64,000 nt of DNA from Yinghuangia elevatio. GTDB taxonomy: Bacteria > Actinomycetota > Actinomycetes > Streptomycetales > Streptomycetaceae. Shown here one piece after another: positions 1 through 8,589 of this stretch. Positions within the stretch are counted from its first letter, which is position 1. Each line of letters begins with the position of its first letter. The notes under the pieces are model-generated. The model saw only the letters and a program-made list of their open reading frames with translations. It did no database searches and was not told where the DNA came from. The stretch spans positions 62,001-126,000 of the forward strand of contig NZ_JBEZFP010000002.1 of the NCBI RefSeq assembly GCF_040649515.1, in the 5' to 3' direction. A program made the position numbers and the translations under genes.

Positions 1-1122
1 GGCCGGGACCCGGCGGAGGTCCTGGCGGTCGGCGACGCGGTAGCAGTCGTCGCCCCCGACACGCCTGGGTCGAGGGTGTTCACTGCGCAGATCCTTGACG
101 GCGCAACTGGCGCGCCCCGCGGCACAATCCACAGCGAGGGGACGTGGTCCGTCGCCACCTGGCGCGGCGTACCCGCACTGGTGGTCTGGACCCCGACGCA
201 CACGCCGGCCAGCGGGCTGAATCCCGCCAAGGACGGATGGACCGTGACCGGCTACAACGCGCACGGCAAGGTCCTCGGATCCATGGACGTCGACGCCTTG
301 GCCAACACTTCGTCCGGCTCGTCCTCGGTAGAGGACGGTTGGTACAGCACCAAGGGCGGCGACGGGTCGACCACGTGGGCCCAGGTGTCCGATGGGCCCG
401 CGGCCCCGGGCTGGCGGCTGAACTGCGGGACGGCGTACGGCGACAGTTGCGACCGACGTGCCTTGGAGGTCACCGAATTCACCGACACCCGCGGCATGTC
501 CTTCCTCGTCGCCGGCCTGGTGGTCATGGCCGAAGGCATCGGCGACGGCCGCCGGTTGGTCGTGTACGACCCGGCGAGCGGGGCACGCAAGTGGACCTCG
601 GACGCCATGGGCCGCCCTGGCGGCACCGATCCGAAGCAGTTGCCGAAGATCGTCGGCTTGGTCGGCGGGCGGATCCTGGTCGCGTGGCCGACCAAGCCCA
701 ACAGCACCGACCGGCTCCTGACCATCCAGGATCCCGTAACCGGGGCCCAGGTCGCCGTCGGCCCGACGATCACCGGCGGGTACGGCCTCGACAGCTACAT
801 CGCCGACCAGGCCGGGCGCTACGTAGTCGCGTGCAGCAACCAGCGGTGCACCGCGTGGGACACGCAGACCGGCCAGACCCTGTGGCAGCAGGCCGGTGGG
901 GAACTGCGGTTCATCCCGACCGCGATCGTCGGCGGTGTGCTGTACGGGCAGCGCGTCAACGACGACGCGATGAGCACCAAGACACCGCTCGCGCTGGACG
1001 TGCGGACCAAGCAGATCCTCGGTGAAGGCACCGGCCTCGCCCTCCCGACACCGGTCGGCACCGACCATGCAGCCGTCACCCTCAACGGCACCGCGTACGG
1101 ATTCGTCGTCCGCACCCGGTGA
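1..1122 (+). CDS. PQQ-like beta-propeller protein, 5' end outside the window
   Basis: The reading frame is open from base 1, so the true start lies upstream and only about 373 residues are visible. The protein shows repeating blade-like segments with phrases such as DPASGARKW, IQDPVTGAQV and WDTQTGQTLWQQ. These are typical of PQQ-binding-like or WD-type beta-propeller repeats, in which a value is followed by a conversion or comparison with a tryptophan. No catalytic residues can be named. In actinomycetes such proteins are often membrane-anchored and extracytoplasmic, but the N-terminus that would show an anchor is missing. A complete protein of the same general kind is encoded on the other strand at 40262-41737. 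The family assignment is fairly safe. The function is unknown. Confidence 0.75.
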   Translation, partial: GRDPAEVLAVGDAVAVVAPDTPGSRVFTAQILDGATGAPRGTIHSEGTWSVATWRGVPALVVWTPTHTPASGLNPAKDGWTVTGYNAHGKVLGSMDVDALANTSSGSSSVEDGWYSTKGGDGSTTWAQVSDGPAAPGWRLNCGTAYGDSCDRRALEVTEFTDTRGMSFLVAGLVVMAEGIGDGRRLVVYDPASGARKWTSDAMGRPGGTDPKQLPKIVGLVGGRILVAWPTKPNSTDRLLTIQDPVTGAQVAVGPTITGGYGLDSYIADQAGRYVVACSNQRCTAWDTQTGQTLWQQAGGELRFIPTAIVGGVLYGQRVNDDAMSTKTPLALDVRTKQILGEGTGLALPTPVGTDHAAVTLNGTAYGFVVRTR

Positions 1123-1852
1123 CGCCCCGGCCGGTGCCCGCGCCCTGGATGCATGCTCTCCGCCTTTGCGTCTGAGCTCACTCATAGGCCGCGTGACCGC
1201 TCGCGCCGCTGACACCATGCGCTCATGGACGCAGGGGTCGTGGCGCACTTGGGGCGGGGTATCGGGTCGAGGGCGACGCTGGGGACACGTAGATAGCCGG
1301 TGCTGCACAGGACTGAGTTCAAGAGCGGCAGTGGCTGCGGCAGGTTCGGCTCCGCCCGCTCGGGTTTGCTGGTCGCGATGATCCGGACTTCTGTGTCGTT
1401 CACACCATGAGCGGCGCATGGCGGATTGTCCGTACCAGCCGATCCCACCGTTCCTGCCATGCCGTTGATCGCGTCTGGTTCCTCCCGTTGACCTGACACC
1501 GCGTCAACACAGGGGTCCGGCTGATGCCGATCGATCTCGTTCCTTGGGTGGCCCAGCCCAGTGCGCAGCGTCGGCACAGCTACTGCCTCACGTGGCAGGA
1601 CACTGCCGAGGTTCTCGTAGTCATCGTCCGGCACCCTGGTGGGCTCGATGCAGACGATCGCCCGCGGTCGGTTGCACGTTCGCGGATGTACAACCAGGGC
1701 GTCTACACGTCCTCTATCATCGCTTGCACGCTACACCTTGTGCACTTCTGCGATCCGTCGTCGAACTCAGCAACTGTTGAAGGACGTGCGCCTTCAGCGC
1801 ATGCAGATGTTGCGCCTGGGGAGCGGCGAGTTGCGCAGCGCGGGGGGCGATC
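1123..1852. other. 730-bp gap upstream of the dpd operon, no convincing gene
   Basis: Several reading frames cross this stretch on both strands, but none has the codon bias, ribosome binding site or recognisable motifs of a real gene. It must carry the promoter of the dpdE-D operon. The 3' part (about 1680-1750) is visibly less GC-rich than its surroundings, which fits a promoter, but I could not assign -35 and -10 boxes with confidence. It also marks the left boundary of the Dpd island. Confidence 0.5.
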
Positions 1853-4800
1853 ATGAGGTACTTGCGACCCGGGGGTTTCGTTCGGGTGTCCGGCGGACCG
1901 GGGATCGGCAAGATCGGGGATGTCGAGGGCGGGCGCGTTCGCGTCGATTACTTCGAGTCGCCGGTCACGACGGTCGCGCACTCGGAGTGGGTAGCGGATC
2001 AGAAGGTGCATCGAGTACTCCTCGAGCGTGAGGAGCGCGTCTGGTGGAGAAGTCGCCACGGGGATTGGAATGCGGGACGAGTAGTTTTCCCGGGGGAGCG
2101 CGAGTACGGCGTGCGGTTCCCCAATACGGAACTCGACTTTCCGGTCCCTGAGGACGATCTCTACGTCCGCTGGGATCGACCCGTGCGGGACCCTGTGGCC
2201 AGTCTTGCCGTTCGCGGAGGTAGTACGGCGCCCTTCCGGGATGCGCGGCTGCCAATGTTGCACAGCCTGGTGCATCAGCGCGGCGCCTGCGCGGGTATGA
2301 GTACCTTCTTGTCCTCTTCGGTGGAGATTTACCCGCATCAAGTAGAGGCCGCTCTGACAGTGTTGTCCGACCCAGTTCAACGCTACTTGCTGACAGATGA
2401 AGTGGGCCTGGGCAAGACGATTCAAGCTGGGTACGTGATCCGGCAGGTACTGCTGGATGATCCGGCATCGCGCGTCGTCGTTGTTTGTCCTCCGGTGCTG
2501 CGTCGACAATGGCAGAGAGAACTTCAGGAGAAGTTCCACATCGGAGACTTCGTGGCGCAGCGGGTAGTCATCTCGTCGTATGACGATTCCCGCGAGTGGC
2601 AAGCGTATGAGGATTATGCGCTCGTCGTCGTGGATGAGGCGCATGCTCTGGTGCGCTCGGCCCCAGACGCGTCGCCGTATCGAGAACTATGTGCGCTAGC
2701 GCACTCTGCGGAACGGCTGCTGCTGCTGTCTGCCACGCCTATTACATCGAACTACCTGACCAACTTGGGGCTACTGCACCTGTTGGATCCTGAGCTGTAC
2801 CGGTGGGACCAGCAAGAAGAATTCGAGCGCCGCTATGCGATGCGCTCGGCTCTGGCAGACAGCGTCCAGTCGCTCGACCCGGATCTGAACTACGTGATCC
2901 GCGACAGCCTCGAGGACATCGCCAAGCTGCTCCCGGAGAGCGACAGCCGATTTCACCAACTCGCGCAGGACGTCCTAGCGTTGCTTGACGACGAGGACGA
3001 GTTGGTTGATCCCGCGCAGCATAGCGAATTCAGCTACCGAATTGCGCAGGTCCGGGCTCATCTCGGCGAGACGTATCGCATTCACCGGCGTGTGATCCGG
3101 CATCGCCGCGAGGGTGTGTTGCGGGAAAGCGTCGACCCGGACGGTCTGGGGTTGGCGTATGCGGTGCGGGGACGGACACGGCCCACGCTCATCCCAACTC
3201 TGCCAGGCGCAGGCGAAGCGGGAAGTGAGTTGGTCCTGCGTTGGTGGAGCCATGTGCGCAGTCATCTAGATGACACGGGCGACGCAGACAACGGTGCCTA
3301 CGGCATGGTGCTGGCACTCCTCACGGCGCGTGCAACCGCGCTGCCGGGGGATGTTGTGGACGTTCTGCGCTGGCGGGCACTTGCTGATCACGACGCGGCT
3401 CAACGGGCGGGGTTGAGCGAGCATGACCTGGCTTTGCTGGCCAATGCGCCGGTGGTTGCCGGGGAACGCACCCTCCTCAGCGGATGGGAGTTCGAGGACC
3501 TCCCTTCTGCTAAGCGGGACGTGCGGGCACTCGTCAACGTCTTGCTTCCCCATCTCCGTCGGCTCAAGAAGTCCGTCATCTTCTGTGGCCCGGGGCAGTT
3601 GGCCGCCCAGTTGGCTGAGCATCTGCACAGCCGTTTCAGCCATTTGACGGTTGCCGAGCACACTGAGCGCCATGGGCCGGAGCGTGCAACTGATGCGCTG
3701 ACGAGATGGTCGTGTGCTGAAGGACAGGCAGTGCTCGTAGCCGACCATTCCGCAGAGGATGGTCTAAACCTGCAAATGGCCGATGGCGTGTTCCATCTGC
3801 GATTGCCGTGGTCAGCCAATCAGTTGGAACAGCGGTTGGGGCGAGTCGACCGATACCCCGGCGCCGAGGGTGCGTGCCCAAATAGCCCGGCGGCACAGTT
3901 CCGTCTCGCCGACGAGAACGGCGCAGATGCCTCGTTCGCCGAGGCATGGGCGACGTTGCTAACCGAGGGCTATCAAGTCTTTGACGGGTCGACCTCCACA
4001 TTGCAGGATGCGATTGCCCAGTCGCTGGGGTTGGTGTGGGCGCATGCCTTCGCGGTAGGTCCGGAAGCGCTGTTGGCGCAGCGGGAGGAGTTGCGACGTC
4101 GGCTGGATGATGAGCGGCACGAGATCGCCAAGATGGACCTTCTGGAGTCCATCCACGACGCAGGCCAGGGGCTGCGTAGCGTGCCGACGTCTTTGCTCCA
4201 TGCGGAGACGGAGTGGCGACAGATCGAGTCGGCGCTTGTGGGCTACACCGCCGAGGACACGGGTGGGGTTCGTCTGCCGCACGTAACGCGTTCTGTGGCG
4301 GGCGCGTCCGCGGTGCAGTTCAATGTGCGGTCAGCGCAGCCTCTCTTGGCGCCTCGGCACTGGCGGCGGGTGCAGGCGCGGATCACCGAAGATGCCCTGG
4401 CGCTCGGTTTGTTCAACCGTTCAACGGCGCTGCGGCGGCCTGGCACGCGGCTGTTCCGCCTGGGTAATCCGCTGGTTGACCTGCTGGGCGAGGCGGTCCT
4501 CAACGACGAGTTGGGCCAGAGTGCTGTGTTTCGTCGCCTCGATCGGGCCATGCCTCGTGGTGAAGAGCCCCAGCCCTACTATGGTTTTGACTTTCTTGTC
4601 GAAGCCGATGTGTCGTCCGCGCTGGCGCATGTGGAGGGAAGCCCGGACGCGGCGCGTACGCTGCGCCGGCAAGCAGACCGCATCTTGGCCCCATTCGTGA
4701 GGCGCGTGTGGGTGGAAGGCGGCACCAACCGCGCTGTGACTGATCCAGCGCAGTGTGCCTGGCTTAATCGGCCATACAACAAAAGCAACGGCGACCGCAA

Positions 4801-5149
4801 TTACAACAGCGCCCGCGTTGACGATTACTTTGCTCTGTTCGGCGGGCAGGAAGCGGCGGCATCCTTTGCCGATGAGGCTGCGACGGCCGCCCTGGGCTTC
4901 CTGTACGAGCACACGAATCTGGAGACCATCTGCGAGGGGGCACAGCAGCAGGCTCTGGAGGTGGCGGCGGTCCTCAACGCCCAATGCGCCGCGCGACGCG
5001 CGGCAGGACACCTGGTGGGAGACACCGAAGGGCTGGTCACCGATGCGGCCATCTTGCAGACGTTGGCAAGTGGCCTGTCCCGACCGACGATCCGCATCGT
5101 GGCCGCCGCGTGCGTCGTGCGCCGCGGGCTGGAGTACGTGCACGCATGA
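1853..5149 (+). CDS. dpdE: DpdE, SNF2-family helicase of the 7-deazaguanine DNA system
   Basis: This 1098-residue cytoplasmic protein is a superfamily 2 DNA translocase. After about 150 residues of N-terminal domain it has a Walker A motif (DEVGLGKT, about 182-189), a DEAH Walker B motif (261-264) and motif III SATP (293-296). The C-terminal helicase lobe ends in a motif VI stretch (QRLGRVDRY, near residue 660). The DEVGLGKT form is characteristic of SNF2/HepA-like proteins. It is the first gene of a run whose order (E-F-G-H-I-J-K-D) and protein sizes match the dpd cluster described in Salmonella Montevideo. There dpdE is one of the genes needed for the restriction-like exclusion of unmodified DNA. 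The ATG at 1853 follows a G-rich stretch (GGGGGGCG) about five bases upstream. The long C-terminal region (about 700-1098) has no motif I recognise. Confidence 0.88.
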   Translation: MRYLRPGGFVRVSGGPGIGKIGDVEGGRVRVDYFESPVTTVAHSEWVADQKVHRVLLEREERVWWRSRHGDWNAGRVVFPGEREYGVRFPNTELDFPVPEDDLYVRWDRPVRDPVASLAVRGGSTAPFRDARLPMLHSLVHQRGACAGMSTFLSSSVEIYPHQVEAALTVLSDPVQRYLLTDEVGLGKTIQAGYVIRQVLLDDPASRVVVVCPPVLRRQWQRELQEKFHIGDFVAQRVVISSYDDSREWQAYEDYALVVVDEAHALVRSAPDASPYRELCALAHSAERLLLLSATPITSNYLTNLGLLHLLDPELYRWDQQEEFERRYAMRSALADSVQSLDPDLNYVIRDSLEDIAKLLPESDSRFHQLAQDVLALLDDEDELVDPAQHSEFSYRIAQVRAHLGETYRIHRRVIRHRREGVLRESVDPDGLGLAYAVRGRTRPTLIPTLPGAGEAGSELVLRWWSHVRSHLDDTGDADNGAYGMVLALLTARATALPGDVVDVLRWRALADHDAAQRAGLSEHDLALLANAPVVAGERTLLSGWEFEDLPSAKRDVRALVNVLLPHLRRLKKSVIFCGPGQLAAQLAEHLHSRFSHLTVAEHTERHGPERATDALTRWSCAEGQAVLVADHSAEDGLNLQMADGVFHLRLPWSANQLEQRLGRVDRYPGAEGACPNSPAAQFRLADENGADASFAEAWATLLTEGYQVFDGSTSTLQDAIAQSLGLVWAHAFAVGPEALLAQREELRRRLDDERHEIAKMDLLESIHDAGQGLRSVPTSLLHAETEWRQIESALVGYTAEDTGGVRLPHVTRSVAGASAVQFNVRSAQPLLAPRHWRRVQARITEDALALGLFNRSTALRRPGTRLFRLGNPLVDLLGEAVLNDELGQSAVFRRLDRAMPRGEEPQPYYGFDFLVEADVSSALAHVEGSPDAARTLRRQADRILAPFVRRVWVEGGTNRAVTDPAQCAWLNRPYNKSNGDRNYNSARVDDYFALFGGQEAAASFADEAATAALGFLYEHTNLETICEGAQQQALEVAAVLNAQCAARRAAGHLVGDTEGLVTDAAILQTLASGLSRPTIRIVAAACVVRRGLEYVHA

Positions 5150-7725
5150 GCAATGACGAATGGGGGCAGGCACGACGCCTGTTCGACGCGTGGCCAGCCC
5201 CAACATCGGATCCTCCGCTTGTAGGGACCGTGCGCCGACTGGGTGATGCACTGGCTGGACTACGCAACGGTGACAGCGGATGGCGCGACATCGTTGCGTT
5301 GACACACCAGATCTTGTTGCGGGCAGAGGCTCTGGGCAACTCAGCTCGGCTTCCCGTCCCGCTGCGTCCGGGGCTGCCGACGTTCGAGCAGTGGCGTGCG
5401 GGCGGATGCGATGCCCTTTTTGACGGCGAACGAGCCTTGCTGCGAGGCGCCCTGTGGGCGCCGACCGAACCATCCGCCTCGGCGCGGGACGCGGGGCTTG
5501 ACCAGGTTCGCCACGCGATCATGGGCACCGACTCTCCGATGCGGCGGGAACTGGACGATACGCCAGCCGATCCATTCTGGGCACATGTACTGGGCTATAG
5601 CCACTATTTGTCACGGGGGCAGCAACAGGCTGCTCGTTCGCTTGCCATGATGCCGCAGGGAGAAACCGCGATCGTTTGCCTCCCCACAGGGCACGGCAAG
5701 ACACCGGTGGCGCTTGCGGCCTCATTGCTGGCTGGTACGCACGGTGGTGTGTCGGTACTCGTCGTTCCCACGGTGGTATTGGCCATCGACATGGAACGCA
5801 GAATCCGAGACTTGCTCGGTCATAGCGACCCCAGTGCTGCCCATCGCCGGTACGCCTATGTCGGCTCGCTCGATCCTGCTGCTAAGCAACAGATGCGCGA
5901 CAACATCGTTGCGGGGCGTCAGCCCTTGGTGGTGGCTTCCCCGGAGGCTGTGGCCCTCGGGCTCCAGGCGGCGTTGCTGGAGGCGGCGAAGACAGGGAAC
6001 CTGAACTACCTCATCCTGGATGAGGCGCATTTGGTCGAGCAGTGGGGGAACGACTTCCGCACGGCGTATCAGTCCCTGGCTGCGCAGCGCCGCTCGTGGT
6101 TGATGGCAGCTCTCCCGGGGCGGGCGCCGCGCACCGTTGCTATGAGTGCCACCCTCACTCAGCAGCAAGTGCGCACCTTGGAGAACCTGTTCGCTAGGCC
6201 ACAGCAGGCGAAAATGGTATGGGCTTCGGAGTTGCGCCAGGAGCCGGCCTACTTCATCAGCTCGTTCCCCATCGAAGCCGACCGGGCTGAGGCCGTGCTG
6301 GAAGCCGTCACCCGCCTGCCCAAACCCATGGCGCTATATGTGACGCGGCGTGAAGACGCCAAGCATTGGGTAGAGGTGCTGCGCGAAGCAGGCTTGCATC
6401 GAGCCGCCGCCGTGCATGGTGACTCAAGCGAAGACGAACGGCGGGCTGCTCTGGTCGGATGGGCAGGCGGCAACAGTGCAGCCCTTATCCCCACTCGCTT
6501 CGACGTCATCGTGGGCACTTCTGCCTTTGGCCTGGGGGTCGATCTTGGTGACGTTCGGTCGGTGATCCACGCCTGCCTGCCAGAAACGGTGGACCGGTAC
6601 TACCAGGAGGTAGGGCGTGGCGGGCGTGACGGCAGCCCATCCCTGGCCTACCTCGCCACCTGCCCGTATGCAGACCGAGGGATTGCACAAAGGCTGAACC
6701 GGCAAAAACTCATCTCTGCTCCGACCGCCTGGGAGCGGTGGGAAGGCATGTTCCTACAGCGTTCCCGCACAGACAGGGACCTTTATCGGCTCAACATGAC
6801 ACACCGGCCAGCCCGACTGCCGGTGGGATACAAGTGGCACCGCGGTTGGAATGAACAGATCCTCAACTTCATGGTTCGTGCAGGTCTGATTGAGATCTTC
6901 CCGCCGCAAGCGCCGCGACGCGCGTATGGTGAGGACGACCTGACCTGGGCGTCACGGCTGGCCGCGTTCTACGAGCAGGCATCCAACCTTGTTGACGTGG
7001 ACCTCAAGGACTGGCAGACAAACAATCCCGGCCATTTCGCTGCCGCTATCGACCGTGTTCGCACCGACATCAAGGTCGCTCAGGACGGCGCTCTTGAGCG
7101 AATGGAGCAACTGCTGCTTCGTCAACGGTGCATCGCCGAAGATCTGGCGGAGTACTACACCGTGGACGACTACTTCACGATGCCAGCATGCCGTGGGTGC
7201 CCTGCTTGCAGACAGCAGGGGCTACCGCCCACCGGTCCCGGGACGCTGTATCGCGCCGCTTTGTCCCCGGATCCTGACATCGCCGAATGGCCGCGCCACA
7301 ACGCTCCGCTTGGTTCCCTGCATCCCTACCACCAGAGTCTCTGCCTGTATTGGCGCAGCAGGGAGGAGCGCGACTCGGAACTGATGTCCCTGTTGATACG
7401 GCTGGCGCGGGCGGGGGTGTCCTGCTTCGGCGGTCCTGGTCTCGACGCTGCACATGCGTTCCAGATCCAGGAAGAGGCCGGTTCGGCAGCTGTGTTGTTC
7501 GACCGCGATGGCAATCTTGTGCACGAATTTCACGGACTCATGGTGTGGGTGGAGAAGGAAGACGCCGCCATTGTGGACGAAGACGTATGGGTGCGCATGT
7601 CTGACGGCGAGCCTGTGTATCTGCTGCATCCCGAGACAGCGGAAGAGCCTGGTCGGCCCGGTCGCCTTCTACTCGACACGCATGCTCCCGCGCTCCCCCT
7701 TCGGCATGCGAGAAAAGGTCTCTAG
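5146..7725 (+). CDS. dpdF: DpdF, RecQ-like DEAH helicase
   Basis: This 859-residue helicase has Walker A GHGKT (near 183), a DEAH box in LILDEAHLVEQWG (near 293), motif III SATLT and motif V/VI in GVDLGDV followed by YYQEVGRGGRDG (about 465-495). The YQExGRGGRDG signature is that of RecQ-type helicases. A cysteine cluster CRGCPAC (about 682-688) resembles the zinc-binding module that follows the helicase core in RecQ. The chosen ATG overlaps the dpdE stop as ATGA, and the frame extends upstream only inside dpdE. In the Salmonella dpd cluster the RecQ-like protein is DpdF. It presumably unwinds or translocates along DNA as part of target processing, although its exact role has not been established. 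Confidence 0.85.
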   Translation: MSNDEWGQARRLFDAWPAPTSDPPLVGTVRRLGDALAGLRNGDSGWRDIVALTHQILLRAEALGNSARLPVPLRPGLPTFEQWRAGGCDALFDGERALLRGALWAPTEPSASARDAGLDQVRHAIMGTDSPMRRELDDTPADPFWAHVLGYSHYLSRGQQQAARSLAMMPQGETAIVCLPTGHGKTPVALAASLLAGTHGGVSVLVVPTVVLAIDMERRIRDLLGHSDPSAAHRRYAYVGSLDPAAKQQMRDNIVAGRQPLVVASPEAVALGLQAALLEAAKTGNLNYLILDEAHLVEQWGNDFRTAYQSLAAQRRSWLMAALPGRAPRTVAMSATLTQQQVRTLENLFARPQQAKMVWASELRQEPAYFISSFPIEADRAEAVLEAVTRLPKPMALYVTRREDAKHWVEVLREAGLHRAAAVHGDSSEDERRAALVGWAGGNSAALIPTRFDVIVGTSAFGLGVDLGDVRSVIHACLPETVDRYYQEVGRGGRDGSPSLAYLATCPYADRGIAQRLNRQKLISAPTAWERWEGMFLQRSRTDRDLYRLNMTHRPARLPVGYKWHRGWNEQILNFMVRAGLIEIFPPQAPRRAYGEDDLTWASRLAAFYEQASNLVDVDLKDWQTNNPGHFAAAIDRVRTDIKVAQDGALERMEQLLLRQRCIAEDLAEYYTVDDYFTMPACRGCPACRQQGLPPTGPGTLYRAALSPDPDIAEWPRHNAPLGSLHPYHQSLCLYWRSREERDSELMSLLIRLARAGVSCFGGPGLDAAHAFQIQEEAGSAAVLFDRDGNLVHEFHGLMVWVEKEDAAIVDEDVWVRMSDGEPVYLLHPETAEEPGRPGRLLLDTHAPALPLRHARKGL

Positions 7726-7728
7726 CTC

Positions 7729-8589
7729 ATGCAGTTGCTGAACACCCCTGCTCCGTACCCAGCAATCATCTGGACCGTGGTCCGTTTCATGGTGGCGGAA
7801 GGAAAGCCCACACACAAGAAGACGATCACTACATACCTGGAGCCCGGCGAAGCAGACGCTAAGAACTCGGGTCCGGTGCACCACTCTCTGGGCACACTCA
7901 ACGACCTGGGCCTAGCGATCCGTTCTGAAGCCGACACCTGGTCGCTCCGCGGCGGACTGGAAAAAGTCGGTATCGATGACTACGCCGGATTCCAAAGGGT
8001 CATCCGTAGGGCGGTTCTGGCGGTCGACGGCGAGGTTCCGGATCCGCCCGATGATATCCGCCGTGCCCTCGCCTGGATATTGATGCGAGACCCGTTCAAG
8101 GAGTCCTTCAACTGGGCGACGATTGATCAGCAACACAACCGGTCGGCGCCCGATGGCCAACTCGTGCTGGCCAACGACACCCGCTGGCCCTCTCTGGCCG
8201 AGTGGGGCAGGGCACTGGGACTGATGGCGCCTGCACCCCACGCGCGCGACCGGCATGTGCCAGATTGCACGAGTGCCGTGCATCAGGTGCTAACCGATGG
8301 ATTGGAACGTGGCCGTTCGACCGATTCGATGAGCGTGCTGCAACTGCTGCGCCGCCAACTGCCGGTGGTGCCTGGCGGTTCGCTTGCCGCATCACTGGGT
8401 TGTGCACCCGAGGCCCCAAAGATTGCAGGTGCCGCCCTGTCATTTGCACTGATGCGCGGCGAGCACGAAGGCTGGCTAGTTCTGGGCCAGGACTCGGACG
8501 CCTCTGCGGTGATCAATTTGCATGACCCAGACCGGTCCTCTCCGCGCTTTTGCTCATCGATCACCTTGCTGGAGGGCGATGATGCCTGA
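7729..8589 (+). CDS. dpdG: DpdG, restriction-arm protein of the Dpd system
   Basis: This 286-residue protein has no enzymatic motif that I can see. It is assigned as DpdG from its size and position between the RecQ-like DpdF (three bases upstream) and the ATPase DpdH (overlapping start), which is the conserved order of dpd clusters. The N-terminal 80 residues look like a compact helical, possibly winged-helix region (pattern PAIIWTVVRFMV, then THKKTITTYL). This is an impression from sequence pattern only. dpdG is among the genes reported as required for the restriction-like phenotype in Salmonella Montevideo. Its biochemical role is unknown. Confidence 0.78.
   Translation: MQLLNTPAPYPAIIWTVVRFMVAEGKPTHKKTITTYLEPGEADAKNSGPVHHSLGTLNDLGLAIRSEADTWSLRGGLEKVGIDDYAGFQRVIRRAVLAVDGEVPDPPDDIRRALAWILMRDPFKESFNWATIDQQHNRSAPDGQLVLANDTRWPSLAEWGRALGLMAPAPHARDRHVPDCTSAVHQVLTDGLERGRSTDSMSVLQLLRRQLPVVPGGSLAASLGCAPEAPKIAGAALSFALMRGEHEGWLVLGQDSDASAVINLHDPDRSSPRFCSSITLLEGDDA

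Noticed and set aside
144..1025. Long reading frames in other phases of the beta-propeller gene
   Set aside because: Arg/Pro-rich translations typical of shadows in high-GC DNA; the propeller frame has the motifs and codon bias.
1703..2644. Minus-strand 313-codon frame opposite dpdE
   Set aside because: No motifs, random composition, and lies antisense to a clear SNF2 helicase.
4421..5473. Minus-strand 350-codon frame opposite the end of dpdE and start of dpdF
   Set aside because: Antisense to two genes with strong helicase signatures; no ribosome binding site or family motif.
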